Assembly (NCBI RefSeq): GCF_000217935.1
Contig: NZ_AFHI01000012.1
Coordinates: 1-64,000, forward strand
DNA: 64,000 nucleotides
Source: Rheinheimera sp. A13L
Lineage (GTDB): Bacteria > Pseudomonadota > Gammaproteobacteria > Enterobacterales > Alteromonadaceae
Reading direction: 5' to 3'
The position numbers and the translations under genes are program-made. A model generated the notes under the pieces. That model searched no databases. It was not told the origin of the DNA and worked only from the letters and a program-made list of their open reading frames with translations. Positions 27,876 through 36,703 of this stretch are shown piece by piece; position 1 is the stretch's first letter; every line of letters begins with the position of its first letter.

Positions 27876-28739
27876 TCAAGATGAAAGCTGCGCTGATTCA
27901 GGTTCTGGCAACAACCAGTCGTGCCACACCGGAGTCACATCATCGGTAAAATACAGTTGGCGGCCCAGCTCATTCCATGGCGTTTCCTGATGAAAATCAG
28001 ACCCAGCTGATGCCGTTAAACCAAACTTCTGACAGAGCATCCAGACCTGACGTTTTTGCACTGGCGTCATCTGGGCAGACGCCACTTCCATAGCTTTGCC
28101 ACCAGCGGCAGAAAACTCTTCCGCTAAACGGGTCAGCCAACGGCCGTTCAGTTTGTATTTCAACGGATGGGCTAAAACCGGAGTACCGCCTGCGGCTAAA
28201 ATCCACTGTACAGCGTCTTGCAGTGGCACCCAGTTGTTTGGCACATAACCCGTATTACCGCGGCTTAAATACTTTTTAAACACTGAATTCATTGAGCTGG
28301 CTTTACCAATCTGTACCAGATAACGGGCAAAGTGAGTGCGGGTTAACGCAGCGCCATTGGCAATTTTCAACACGTTTTCCAGCACGTCCGGTATTTTGTT
28401 TTTCTCTAATCGACGTGCCATTTCTTCAGCACGTTCTACTCTGCGTTGTTGCTGGGCAGCTAAATGCTGTAAAAACACCGGGCAGTCGGTATTGATATTT
28501 AAACCCACTATATGAATTTCAAACTCGTACCAACTGGTGGATATTTCCACACCAGGGATCAAGGTTAAAGGCAGCTGTTTTTCGACAATAGCGGCACGGG
28601 CTTCGGCGAGTCCAGCAATAGTGTCGTGGTCGGTAATGGCAAGCACATCCACGCCTTTACTGACGGCTCGCTCAACCAGTTCGGTTGGGCTTAATACGCC
28701 ATCTGAGCAATAAGTGTGGCTGTGTAAATCAATTTTCAT
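27876..28739 (-). CDS. rnm: PHP-domain 5'-3' exoribonuclease Rnm (YciV)
   Basis: Ribonuclease AM family; in E. coli it trims 5' ends of 5S/16S/23S rRNA and degrades short RNAs. PHP metal ligands are visible in KIDLHSHTYCSDG (residues 2-14), LAITDHDTIAGLAEA, IPGVEISTSWYEFEIHIVGL, HPLKYKL and AGSDFHQETPWNEL. 287 residues is the usual length. Divergent from trpE, with the trp leader in between. Confidence 0.93.
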   Translation of the reverse strand: MKIDLHSHTYCSDGVLSPTELVERAVSKGVDVLAITDHDTIAGLAEARAAIVEKQLPLTLIPGVEISTSWYEFEIHIVGLNINTDCPVFLQHLAAQQQRRVERAEEMARRLEKNKIPDVLENVLKIANGAALTRTHFARYLVQIGKASSMNSVFKKYLSRGNTGYVPNNWVPLQDAVQWILAAGGTPVLAHPLKYKLNGRWLTRLAEEFSAAGGKAMEVASAQMTPVQKRQVWMLCQKFGLTASAGSDFHQETPWNELGRQLYFTDDVTPVWHDWLLPEPESAQLSS

Positions 28740-28878
28740 GAGAAGTACCTGAATAAACGGCCGTCATTGTGCCACAAAAGCACATTGGAGGCTCGATTTT
28801 CTGAAGTCAGAACTGGCCACAGCTTTTAGCCTTCTATCCACTTATACGTTTTTATTTACTGTTATAACCAAACAGGGC

Positions 28879-28908
28879 TTGACGGCCATTTGAATTCAGG
28901 GTTTTATA
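28879..28908 (+). promoter_or_regulatory. candidate trp operon promoter
   Basis: TTGACG (28879-28884) and TTTATA (28903-28908) at 18 nt (or TTTTAT at 17 nt) lie about 40 nt before the first leader peptide. No clear TrpR operator palindrome was found. I see no good second promoter between the two attenuators. Confidence 0.55.
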
Positions 28909-28950
28909 GAGGCGTTTTCAAGATAAAGCACAAGAATGGATTTATAGCCA

Positions 28951-29004
28951 ATGCAATTTCAGACAACAACTCAAACTCACATTTGGTGGTGGCATACTCC
29001 TTAA
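28951..29004 (+). CDS. trp operon leader peptide 1 (three consecutive Trp)
   Basis: 17 codons encoding MQFQTTTQTHIWWWHTP then TAA. Three Trp codons in a row (28984-28992) are the mark of an attenuation peptide. GGA lies about 10 nt upstream of the ATG. The stop is followed at once by the antiterminator strand ACGGGC and a strong terminator, as in known trp leaders. Not translated into a functional protein; its translation would sense charged tRNA-Trp. Confidence 0.8.
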   Translation: MQFQTTTQTHIWWWHTP

Positions 29005-29070
29005 CGGGCGTGTGGAGGCGTTGTATTCGCTATAAAACCAGGCCCGTTTCGAAAGATGCGGGCTTTTTTT
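29004..29070 (+). promoter_or_regulatory. trp attenuator 1 (terminator/antiterminator)
   Basis: Terminator: GCCCG (29042-29046) plus TTTC pairs with GATG plus CGGGC (29059-29063) around a GAAA loop, one mismatch, followed by T7 (29064-29070). The alternative antiterminator pairs ACGGGC (29004-29009) with GCCCGT (29042-29047). A ribosome stalled at the WWW codons would leave ACGGGC free to form the antiterminator. Confidence 0.8.
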
Positions 29071-29123
29071 ATGTCTTTTTACAGAGTTTTATCAAGGCTT
29101 TTAACAAAAACAGGTTTGCAAAA

Positions 29124-29174
29124 ATGAAAATGGCACAACAAAGATTCTGGCGTTGGTGGCGATTTCCTGGTTAG
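29124..29174 (+). CDS. trp operon leader peptide 2 (three Trp, WRWW)
   Basis: 16 codons encoding MKMAQQRFWRWWRFPG then TAG. Three Trp codons within four positions mark it as a second Trp-sensing leader. CAGG lies 9 nt upstream of the ATG. The peptide sequence is unrelated to leader 1 apart from Trp content, so this is not a simple recent duplication. Confidence 0.83.
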   Translation: MKMAQQRFWRWWRFPG

Positions 29175-29230
29175 CGGGCCGGACAATTATTGTCCGAACA
29201 CAGCCAAAAAGCCCGCTTGATGCGGGCTTT
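29174..29230 (+). promoter_or_regulatory. trp attenuator 2 (terminator/antiterminator)
   Basis: Terminator: AAAGCCCGC (29208-29216) pairs with GCGGGCTTT (29222-29230), loop TTGAT, T-run partly in the stem. Antiterminator: GCGGGC (29174-29179), overlapping the leader stop, can pair with GCCCGC (29211-29216). A separate hairpin CGGACAA/TTGTCCG (29180-29196) lies between the two arms. 24 nt separate its end from the trpE ATG. Confidence 0.83.
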
Positions 29231-29254
29231 CTAATATAAATTTCAGGATAAAAC

Positions 29255-30832
29255 ATGAACTTACAACAAATCACCAGTACCACAGGGCAAGTAGCCAGCT
29301 TTAGCCAGACGCTGAGTATTCAGCCTGATCCGCTACAAAGCTTCAGGGCCCTGACCAATCAGGGCCAAATGGCGTTATTGTTAGAATCAGCTGAAATTGA
29401 CAGCAAAAACAGCTTAAAAAGCTTGATGCTGATTGATGCGGCTTTACGTATTGAATGCAACGGCTTACGGGTTCAGGTTGAAGCTTTAACCGATAATGGC
29501 AAAACCTTATTACCTTATCTGGCGTCCTTGCTACAAGGCAAAGCAGAACTGCAACTTGAAGATCGCGGGTTGACAGTACAGTTTGCCAAAGCAGACCCAC
29601 TGCTGGATGAAGAAAGCCGTTTATTATTGCCCAACTCACTGACAGTATTGCGTTTGCTGCAACAGCAACTGCAGAACAACAGCGACGAGCCACTGGCAGT
29701 TTTTTTAGGGGGTGTGATTGGTTACGATTTAGTGGCTATGGTAGAAGACTTACCTGAAGTGCCTACTGCTGAAAACCAATGCCCTGATTATCTGTTTTAT
29801 TTGGCTGAAACCTTGTTGGTGGTTGATCATCAGGCAGGCAATAGCCGCTTGATTGGTAATGTATTTTGTGGCGCTGCAGCCCAGCAACAGTATTTTGTGA
29901 TAGGACAGCGTCTGTCAGAACTACAGCAACTGTTGCAACAGCCTGCTCAGGCAACCACTGCACAATCTGTAGCTGCAGCTGAAGTGAAAGTCGACATCAG
30001 TGATGCAGATTTTGTCGCTCAGGTGGAAGCGCTGAAACAAAACATAGTGGCAGGTGATGTATTTCAGGTGGTGCCATCACGCTGTTTCAGCTTGCCCTGC
30101 CCTGATCCACAAGCAGCCTACGCCAAACTGAAACAACAAAATCCCAGCCCTTATATGTTTTACCTGCAGGACAGAGATTTCAGCTTATTTGGTGCCTCTC
30201 CTGAGTCGGCGTTGAAGTATGAAGCGGCCACAGCCCAAGTAGAAATTTACCCTATAGCAGGCACTCGCCGCCGTGGTTTTGCCGAGAATGGCAGCATAGA
30301 CCGCGATTTAGACAGCCGCATTGAGCTGGAGCTGCGTCAGGACGAAAAAGAGAAAGCCGAACATTTAATGCTGGTCGATTTGGCCCGTAACGATGTAGCC
30401 CGTATTAGTGTGCCGGGCAGTCGTTATGTTAAAGAGCTGCTGAAAGTAGACCGTTATTCCTACGTCATGCATTTAGTCTCCCGTGTGGTCGGCACTTTAA
30501 AAACTGAACTGGATGCACTTCATGCCTATCAGGCCTGTATGAATATGGGCACTTTGGTGGGCGCGCCTAAAGTACGGGCGGCGGAACTTATTCGTGGTGT
30601 CGAGAAAAAGCGCCGTGGCAGTTATGGCGGTGCTGTCGGATATCTGGCTGGCAATGGCGATTTTGATAGCTGTATCGTCATTCGCTCGGCTTATGTGCAA
30701 AACGGCATGGCGTATATTCAGGCTGGCGCAGGTGTGGTGTACGACAGTGTGGCGCAAGCCGAAGCAGATGAAACCCGCAGCAAAGCTCAGGCGGTGATTA
30801 ACGCTATTCAGTCTGCAGGAGCTTTCGTATGA
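29255..30832 (+). CDS. trpE: anthranilate synthase component I
   Basis: Forms anthranilate from chorismate and ammonia or glutamine with TrpG. The Trp feedback-binding LLES motif is present (ALLLESAEI, about residues 39-46). The chorismate-binding C-terminal half shows DVFQVVPSRCFSLP, PIAGTRRRGFAENGSIDRDL, HLMLVDLARNDVARIS and GTLVGAPKVRAAELIRGVEK. AGGA lies 7 nt before the ATG. 525 residues, typical. Its stop overlaps the start of the mini-ORF at 30829 (ATGA). Confidence 0.97.
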   Translation: MNLQQITSTTGQVASFSQTLSIQPDPLQSFRALTNQGQMALLLESAEIDSKNSLKSLMLIDAALRIECNGLRVQVEALTDNGKTLLPYLASLLQGKAELQLEDRGLTVQFAKADPLLDEESRLLLPNSLTVLRLLQQQLQNNSDEPLAVFLGGVIGYDLVAMVEDLPEVPTAENQCPDYLFYLAETLLVVDHQAGNSRLIGNVFCGAAAQQQYFVIGQRLSELQQLLQQPAQATTAQSVAAAEVKVDISDADFVAQVEALKQNIVAGDVFQVVPSRCFSLPCPDPQAAYAKLKQQNPSPYMFYLQDRDFSLFGASPESALKYEAATAQVEIYPIAGTRRRGFAENGSIDRDLDSRIELELRQDEKEKAEHLMLVDLARNDVARISVPGSRYVKELLKVDRYSYVMHLVSRVVGTLKTELDALHAYQACMNMGTLVGAPKVRAAELIRGVEKKRRGSYGGAVGYLAGNGDFDSCIVIRSAYVQNGMAYIQAGAGVVYDSVAQAEADETRSKAQAVINAIQSAGAFV

Positions 30833-30958
30833 GTGTGGTCTATCTGTTAGATAATTTAGATTCCTTCAGCTACAACCTGGTCGACTTTGCAGGAGCGGCG
30901 CAATGAGTGTTGTGTATCTTTTAGATAATTTAGATTCGTTCAGCTACAACCTGGTCGA
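30814..30958 (+). repeat. 74-nt tandem duplication at the trpE-trpG junction
   Basis: Two copies offset by 74 nt (30814-30884 and 30888-30958). Each carries TGCAGGAGC (a ribosome site), then ATGAGTGT and the first 19 codons of trpG. Within those 19 codons the copies differ at codons 3, 4, 6, 12 and 19, every one at the third position and synonymous. The spacer between the ribosome site and ATG differs. Confidence 0.9.
30829..30906 (+). CDS. mini-ORF copying the TrpG N-terminus
   Basis: 25 codons. Residues 1-19 equal the TrpG N-terminus (MSVVYLLDNLDSFSYNLVD), then FAGAAQ and TGA. The ATG overlaps the trpE stop (ATGA) and its TGA overlaps the trpG ATG (ATGA), so ribosomes could pass trpE, mini-ORF and trpG in series. 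AGGAG lies 7 nt before the start. It arises from the duplication at 30814-30958. It may be a translated peptide, a coupling device, or just a remnant; no domain function is expected. Confidence 0.6.
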   Translation: MSVVYLLDNLDSFSYNLVDFAGAAQ

Positions 30959-31502
30959 TGAAGTGGCGCAGTTAGGTTTTAGCTTAAAGCTGTATCGTAA
31001 TACGGTGCCTGCTGCTTATATATTCGAAAAAATGGCGCAGGAACAACAGCCTGTGGTTTTGCTGTTATCCCCAGGCCCTGGTGCACCAGCACAAGCCGGT
31101 TCCATGCCAGAGCTGATAGCACTGTGCGCAGGCAAATTTCCAATGCTGGGTATTTGTTTAGGCCATCAGGCGCTGGTTGAACATTATGGCGGTATGGTGG
31201 GCCGGGCCGGTGAAACTGTTCATGGTAAAACCTCTGTTATTACACTTCACGATCACCCGGTGTTTGGCGCTTTACCTAAACAATTTCCGGTTGCTCGTTA
31301 TCACTCCTTAATGGCAACAGAAGTCCCCAATTCGCTGCAGGTGATAGCAGCCTATCAGCATATTCCTATGGCGGTAGTGCATGAAGAACATAAAGCTTTG
31401 GGTTACCAGTTCCACCCTGAGTCTATTCTGACCACTTTAGGAAAACCTTTACTGAAGCAAAGTCTGGACTACTTAATGAACAGCGCAGGAGCGAAAATAT
31501 GA
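30903..31502 (+). CDS. trpG: anthranilate synthase component II (glutamine amidotransferase)
   Basis: Supplies ammonia to TrpE. Class-I amidotransferase: oxyanion region LLSPGPGAPAQAG, nucleophile elbow MLGICLGHQALVEHYGG (Cys about residue 83), and the His/Glu pair in GYQFHPESILT. 199 residues, unfused. AGGAG lies 7 nt before the ATG. Overlaps trpD by 4 nt. Confidence 0.95.
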   Translation: MSVVYLLDNLDSFSYNLVDEVAQLGFSLKLYRNTVPAAYIFEKMAQEQQPVVLLLSPGPGAPAQAGSMPELIALCAGKFPMLGICLGHQALVEHYGGMVGRAGETVHGKTSVITLHDHPVFGALPKQFPVARYHSLMATEVPNSLQVIAAYQHIPMAVVHEEHKALGYQFHPESILTTLGKPLLKQSLDYLMNSAGAKI

Positions 31503-32518
31503 GCCAGCCAATTTTAGCTTTAGTGCAGCAAAGCCTGAAAGGTGAAGCTTTATCTTTTGAACAAAGCCACGCTTTTTTTAGTGCTGTAGTTCAAGGCGAA
31601 GTTGAACCTTTGCTGTTAACAGCACTTTTGGTAGCGCTGAAAATGCGTGGCGAAACCGCAGAAGAAATAGCAGGTGCTGCCGCTGCTATGCGTGCTGCAG
31701 CTACCGTTTTCCCTGCTTCAGTTGCAGGAGCCATAGATTGTTGTGGCACAGGCGGTGATGGCTCCAATACCATCAATATTTCCAGCACTGCAGCACTAGT
31801 GGCGGCCAGTATGGGATTGCCTGTGGCCAAACATGGCAACAGAAGCGTATCCTCTCAGTCCGGCTCTGCCGACTTGCTGGAGCAATTGGGCATTAACATT
31901 CAGATGAGCCCGGCAACAGCAGCCAAAGCCCTTCATCAATGCAACAGCAGCTTCTTATTTGCACCTTTGTATCATGCTGGTATTAAGCATGCGATGCCGG
32001 TGCGTACAGCACTGAAAAGCCGTACCATTTTTAACTTGCTTGGGCCACTGATTAACCCGGCTAAACCTGATTATCAGTTGTTGGGAGTGTACGATCCGGC
32101 TTTAACCGCTGTGATGGCGCGATCTCTGCAGCAACTGGGAGTCAAAGCAGCCTGGGTGGTGCATGGCAGTGGTTGTGATGAAATTGCTTTGCACGGTGTG
32201 ACCAACGTCAGCGCTGTAACAGCAAGTGCTATTGAGCACTTTGAACTGACAGCCTCAGATTTTGCTTTACCTTCAGTCAGCTTAGCCGAGCTTGAAGGGG
32301 GCAATCCGGCAGACAATGCCAAAGCAACGCTGGCCATTTTGCAGGGCGCTGGCAAAACAGCACACAATCAGGCAGTGGCGGCTAATGTAGCTTCAATGCT
32401 TTATATCAGCGGCAAAGGCAAAGATTTAAAACAGCTCACCCAATCTGTGCTTGAACATTTGGCTTCAGGACAGGCTTTTTCGACATTGACGCAGTTAAGG
32501 GAACTTAGTCATGGCTAA
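31499..32518 (+). CDS. trpD: anthranilate phosphoribosyltransferase
   Basis: Joins anthranilate to PRPP. PRPP-binding glycine loop CCGTGGDGSNTINISS (about residues 80-95), KHGNRSVSSQSGSADLLE, and FNLLGPLINPAKPDYQLLGV. 339 residues. Separate from trpG, unlike the E. coli fusion. Overlaps trpC by 8 nt. Confidence 0.97.
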   Translation: MSQPILALVQQSLKGEALSFEQSHAFFSAVVQGEVEPLLLTALLVALKMRGETAEEIAGAAAAMRAAATVFPASVAGAIDCCGTGGDGSNTINISSTAALVAASMGLPVAKHGNRSVSSQSGSADLLEQLGINIQMSPATAAKALHQCNSSFLFAPLYHAGIKHAMPVRTALKSRTIFNLLGPLINPAKPDYQLLGVYDPALTAVMARSLQQLGVKAAWVVHGSGCDEIALHGVTNVSAVTASAIEHFELTASDFALPSVSLAELEGGNPADNAKATLAILQGAGKTAHNQAVAANVASMLYISGKGKDLKQLTQSVLEHLASGQAFSTLTQLRELSHG

Positions 32519-33893
32519 TGTGTTAACCACTATTATCGATCATAAAAAACTGGAAGTGGCTGAACGCAAGCAAAAGCTGCCGCTGCAACAGTTTCAGGAG
32601 CTGGTACAACCCAGCCAGCGTAATTTTTTAAAAGCGCTGCAACAAAAAGGCCCGCGCTTTATTCTGGAATGCAAAAAGGCTTCACCTTCTAAAGGTTTAA
32701 TTCGCAGCCCTTTTGATTTAGACGAAATTTGTGCCGCTTATGGCCAGTACGCTGATTGCATTTCTGTGCTGACCGACGAGAAGTTTTTTCAGGGCAGTTA
32801 CGATTATCTGGCGAAAGTCAGAGCTAAAGTGAACCAGCCGCTGCTGCATAAAGATTTTATTATCGATGCCTACCAGATTTATCTTGGCCGTTTGCAGGGC
32901 TCTGATGCCGTGCTGCTGATGTTATCTGTGCTGAACGATCTGGAGTATCTGGAACTGGTCAAGGTTGCCAAAAGCTTAAAGCTGACCATATTGACTGAAG
33001 TCAGTAACGAAGCTGAAACCCTGCGTGCTGTGGCTTTAGGTGCAGAACTGATTGGCATTAATAACCGAGATTTGCGCACCTTAGATACCAACCTGGAAAC
33101 CAGTTTCCGGCTGGCGCGTCTGATCCCGGAGGGTATTACTATCGTATCTGAATCAGGCATTTACAGCTCACAGCAGGTACGACAACTGGCTAAAGTGGCC
33201 GACGCTTATCTGGTAGGCAGCTCGTTAATGGCGCAGCCTGATTTAGCTACTGCCTGTCGCGCTTTAATTCGCGGTGAACATAAGGTCTGTGGTTTAACCC
33301 GCCCTGAAGACAGTGCTGCTGCTTATGGCGCCGGTGCTTATTTTGGCGGTCTGATTTTTTATCCAAAATCACCACGTTTTGTCAGCATTGAGCAAGCCAA
33401 AACTGTGCAACAAGGCGCGCCACAACTGCATTATGTCGGGGTTTTTGTTGATGAAGCGGTGGAAACCGTAGCAGCAACAGCACGGGATTTAGAACTGGCA
33501 GCAGTGCAGCTGCATGGTGATGAATCCGACTTGTATTTACAAAAACTGCGACCTTTATTGCCAAAAACTACAGAGATCTGGAAAGCCTACCGCGTGCAAC
33601 ACCAACTACCTGCACTGACACGCTACGCTGACCGTTATGTACTGGATGCGTATCATCCGGAGCAGCCAGGCGGTACAGGAGAGCAATTTAACTGGCAGTT
33701 ATTGGACGAACAATTATTGGATAAAAAGGTGATGCTGGCTGGTGGTTTAAATCCGGACAATGTGATTGCAGCACTGAAACATCAGGTACTGGCCGTGGAT
33801 CTTAATTCAGGCCTCGAATCCGCTCCCGGCATCAAAGATGCGGGCAAAATTCAACACGCATTTGTGAACATCAGAGAATTCAGTCATGACTAA
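32511..33893 (+). CDS. trpCF: fused indole-3-glycerol-phosphate synthase / PRA isomerase
   Basis: Bifunctional, as in enterics. Residues about 1-255 are IGPS ([58 protein letters not shown]). Residues about 256-460 are PRAI ([73 protein letters not shown]). 460 residues. Overlaps trpB by 8 nt. Confidence 0.97.
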   Translation: MANVLTTIIDHKKLEVAERKQKLPLQQFQELVQPSQRNFLKALQQKGPRFILECKKASPSKGLIRSPFDLDEICAAYGQYADCISVLTDEKFFQGSYDYLAKVRAKVNQPLLHKDFIIDAYQIYLGRLQGSDAVLLMLSVLNDLEYLELVKVAKSLKLTILTEVSNEAETLRAVALGAELIGINNRDLRTLDTNLETSFRLARLIPEGITIVSESGIYSSQQVRQLAKVADAYLVGSSLMAQPDLATACRALIRGEHKVCGLTRPEDSAAAYGAGAYFGGLIFYPKSPRFVSIEQAKTVQQGAPQLHYVGVFVDEAVETVAATARDLELAAVQLHGDESDLYLQKLRPLLPKTTEIWKAYRVQHQLPALTRYADRYVLDAYHPEQPGGTGEQFNWQLLDEQLLDKKVMLAGGLNPDNVIAALKHQVLAVDLNSGLESAPGIKDAGKIQHAFVNIREFSHD

Positions 33894-35103
33894 ATTAAAT
33901 TTAAACCCTTATTTTGGCGATTTTGGTGGCATGTTTGTGCCTGAGTTACTGGTGCCCGCTTTAGTGCAACTGGAACAGGCTTTTGTTGACGCGCAGCAAG
34001 ACCCGGCTTTTATTGCCGAATTTCAGGCGCTGTTAAAAGACTATGCCGGACGCCCTACGCCTTTAACTTTATGCCGTAATGTGTCCCCTAACCCACTGGC
34101 AAAAATTTACTTAAAACGTGAAGACTTATTACACGGTGGCGCGCATAAAACCAATCAGGTATTAGGTCAGGCCTTATTGGCTAAACGTATGGGCAAAAAA
34201 GACATTATTGCCGAAACAGGTGCCGGTCAGCATGGTGTGGCTACAGCTTTGGCCTGCGCTTTATTAGGCCTGAATTGCAAAATTTATATGGGTGCTAAGG
34301 ATATTGACCGTCAGCAACCTAACGTATTTCGGATGAAGCTGATGGGCGCTACTGTTATTCCTGTAACCGCAGGTTCAGGCACCTTAAAAGATGCAGTCAA
34401 TGAAGCCATGCGTGACTGGTCCGGCAGTTATGCCACCAGCCATTATTTATTAGGTACTGCAGCTGGCCCTCACCCATTCCCGACCATAGTGCGCGAATTC
34501 CAGAAAATGATTGGTGAAGAAGCCAAACAACAAATTCTGGAAGCCGAAGGTAAATTACCTGACGCTGTGCTGGCTTGTGTGGGTGGTGGCTCCAACGCTA
34601 TAGGTATGTTTGCTGATTTTATTAAAGAAGACGGCGTGCGCTTAATTGGTATTGAGCCAGGTGGTATGGGCATTGAAACCCATCAGCACGGTGCAGCCTT
34701 AAGTACTGGCAGCTTTGGTATTTTGCACGGCGCTTATACCGCTATTATGCAAACCAAAGATGGTCAGATTGAAGAGTCCTATTCTGTTTCTGCTGGTTTA
34801 GATTACCCTGCTGTTGGGCCACAACACACTTATCTGCAAAGCATAGGCCGCGCCGAATATGTGGCTATTAACGACGATGAAGCTTTGGCCGCTTTTCAGC
34901 ATCTGGCAAAATCAGAAGGCATAATTCCAGCGCTTGAAAGCTCTCATGCTTTAGCTCATGCGCTGAAAATGGCAGCTGCTGCCACAGAACCTTTGGTGCT
35001 TTTAGTTAACTTATCCGGTCGTGGTGACAAAGATTTAAACCACGTCTATTCGATTATCGGCGAAGCCCATATCAAACCTAACAACATGGCAGAGCGCAGC
35101 TAA
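33886..35103 (+). CDS. trpB: tryptophan synthase beta subunit
   Basis: PLP enzyme condensing indole and serine. PLP lysine in [20 protein letters not shown] (Lys about residue 88), catalytic Glu in [13 protein letters not shown], phosphate-binding GGGSNAIG, and the C-terminal [13 protein letters not shown]. 405 residues. The trpA gene follows after 10 nt. Confidence 0.98.
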   Translation: MTKLNLNPYFGDFGGMFVPELLVPALVQLEQAFVDAQQDPAFIAEFQALLKDYAGRPTPLTLCRNVSPNPLAKIYLKREDLLHGGAHKTNQVLGQALLAKRMGKKDIIAETGAGQHGVATALACALLGLNCKIYMGAKDIDRQQPNVFRMKLMGATVIPVTAGSGTLKDAVNEAMRDWSGSYATSHYLLGTAAGPHPFPTIVREFQKMIGEEAKQQILEAEGKLPDAVLACVGGGSNAIGMFADFIKEDGVRLIGIEPGGMGIETHQHGAALSTGSFGILHGAYTAIMQTKDGQIEESYSVSAGLDYPAVGPQHTYLQSIGRAEYVAINDDEALAAFQHLAKSEGIIPALESSHALAHALKMAAAATEPLVLLVNLSGRGDKDLNHVYSIIGEAHIKPNNMAERS

Positions 35104-35113
35104 GGAGATTTTT

Positions 35114-35917
35114 ATGCAACGTTATCAGCAGTTATTCAGCCGCCTTAGCGATACCAAACAAGGTGCTTTTGTGCCATTCGTCACTATGGGCGATCCGGGT
35201 CTTGAGCTGTCTTTTGACATTATTAAAACTTTAATAGACGCAGGTGCCGATGCGTTGGAGCTGGGTATTCCCTTCTCCGACCCAATAGCCGACGGCCCTG
35301 TGATCCAAAACGCCAATATCCGTGCTTTAGCCGCAGGTGTCACTCCTGCTCAGTGTTTTGAGCTGATAGGCCGTATTCGTCAGTACAACAAAGACATTCC
35401 TATCGGCTTGTTGCTGTACAGCAATCTGGTGATGGCTAAAGGCATAGATAGCTTTTACCAGCAGGCACAACAAGCCGGTGTCGATTCTATTCTGATCGCC
35501 GATGTGCCACTTCATGAAAGCAAGTTATTCAGAAACGCTGCTATGAAACATGACATAGCACCTATTTTTATAGCGCCGCCCAATATCACTGATGACAGCT
35601 TACGTGAACTGGCCTCTTATGGCCGTGGTTATACGTATCTCCTGAGCCGTGCCGGTGTCACAGGCACTGAAACTCAGGCCACTATGCCTGCCAGCACATT
35701 GATTAACAGATTAAAAGAATACAATGCAGCCCCTACTTTACTGGGCTTCGGTATCTCCAAACCAGAGCATGTTAAAGCTGCGATTGAAAGTGGTGCAGCA
35801 GGTGCTATTTCAGGTTCAGCTATAGTGCAAATCATTGAAAAACATCAACATCAGCCAGAAACCTTACTCAGTGAACTGTCTGCTTTTGTTCGAGAGATGA
35901 AAGCGGCTACTAAATAA
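35114..35917 (+). CDS. trpA: tryptophan synthase alpha subunit
   Basis: Cleaves indole-glycerol phosphate to indole. Catalytic region [18 protein letters not shown] (Glu about residue 50), Asp in [20 protein letters not shown], and phosphate site [10 protein letters not shown] and [12 protein letters not shown]. 267 residues. AAGGAG lies 6-7 nt before the ATG. End of the trp operon. Confidence 0.97.
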   Translation: MQRYQQLFSRLSDTKQGAFVPFVTMGDPGLELSFDIIKTLIDAGADALELGIPFSDPIADGPVIQNANIRALAAGVTPAQCFELIGRIRQYNKDIPIGLLLYSNLVMAKGIDSFYQQAQQAGVDSILIADVPLHESKLFRNAAMKHDIAPIFIAPPNITDDSLRELASYGRGYTYLLSRAGVTGTETQATMPASTLINRLKEYNAAPTLLGFGISKPEHVKAAIESGAAGAISGSAIVQIIEKHQHQPETLLSELSAFVREMKAATK

Positions 35918-35926
35918 GGCAAAAGT

Positions 35927-35954
35927 TTGGAGAGCTGGTTTTTCAGCTCTCCAA
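35927..35954. terminator. terminator between trpA and the converging gene
   Basis: TTGGAGAGCTG (35927-35937) pairs perfectly with CAGCTCTCCAA (35944-35954) around GTTTTT. It can serve both trpA and the minus-strand gene ending at 35978. Confidence 0.75.
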
Positions 35955-35977
35955 TTACTACAGCTGCACTATTTAAA

Positions 35978-36661
35978 TTAGTACAATAAATCGTTAAATA
36001 CGCAGACGACTTCCTGCGTTATAGTTTCTTCAGCTGCAAACCGGGCTAAAACCAGAGTTTTTGATTGAACACCATCTGCTACAAGGTAAAACTCATTATC
36101 AATATGAGCTAAAGATAACCGCCATGGGTCATCCGCCTTTTTAAATTTGAGAATATGTTCAGACAGCGAAAGCCTGACAGATTCATCATTAATGTCACTG
36201 ATAGGATCCCAGACAAATTTGTCAGTCATCTTTTTCATTAAAGACTTATGATATGGGCTTTTAAATTTATTATCAATCAAACTACGTGCAACATCTTCAC
36301 TAAGTGAATCAAGAATATAAACCTTAGTTTCAATATGGTAAGGCGAGGTGATATCTACTATATAAATCAGCTCAGTAACCCCGTCCCGATTTAAATCCGC
36401 CAAACGCATTGAAGCCATGACTCTTTTATCACCTGATTTAAAGGATACAGGCACACGAGGCACGGTTGACAATAGCTCCCCACGGTCCAGCGCCCCCTCT
36501 TTAACAAAGCTATTCAAATGTTTTTTGTAATAACTGCAACTGCTCCCATTTGTATAAAGATCATCTTTTGGCATAGTTTCTTTTAGACTATCAGCATTAC
36601 TATGCATTGAGAGAACAAAAGCAAACGCCATAGCGGAAGAGAAACACAATCGACTACACAT
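35978..36661 (-). CDS. secreted protein of unknown function (tandem copy A)
   Basis: 227 residues with a signal peptide (MCSRLCFSSAMAFAFVLSMH, cleavage near SNA-DS). The middle has ADLNRDGVTELIYIVDITSP, a D-x-N-x-D-G stretch like the calcium-binding loops of FG-GAP/EF-hand-like repeats, and a C-terminal FYLVADGVQSKTLVLARFAA. No enzyme motif recognised. AAAGGA lies 6 nt before the ATG. About four-fifths identical to the neighbouring copy B, and nearly identical over the last ~95 residues. Confidence 0.75.
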   Translation of the reverse strand: MCSRLCFSSAMAFAFVLSMHSNADSLKETMPKDDLYTNGSSCSYYKKHLNSFVKEGALDRGELLSTVPRVPVSFKSGDKRVMASMRLADLNRDGVTELIYIVDITSPYHIETKVYILDSLSEDVARSLIDNKFKSPYHKSLMKKMTDKFVWDPISDINDESVRLSLSEHILKFKKADDPWRLSLAHIDNEFYLVADGVQSKTLVLARFAAEETITQEVVCVFNDLLY

Positions 36662-36703
36662 ACATATCCTTTACATAGTCTAATTAAACCGATGCGATTT
36701 AAA

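Noticed and set aside
29071-29127. An 18-codon frame between the two attenuators whose TGA overlaps the ATG of leader 2 (ATGA)
   Set aside because: It starts right at the T-run of attenuator 1 with no ribosome site and has no Trp codons, so I treat it as chance.
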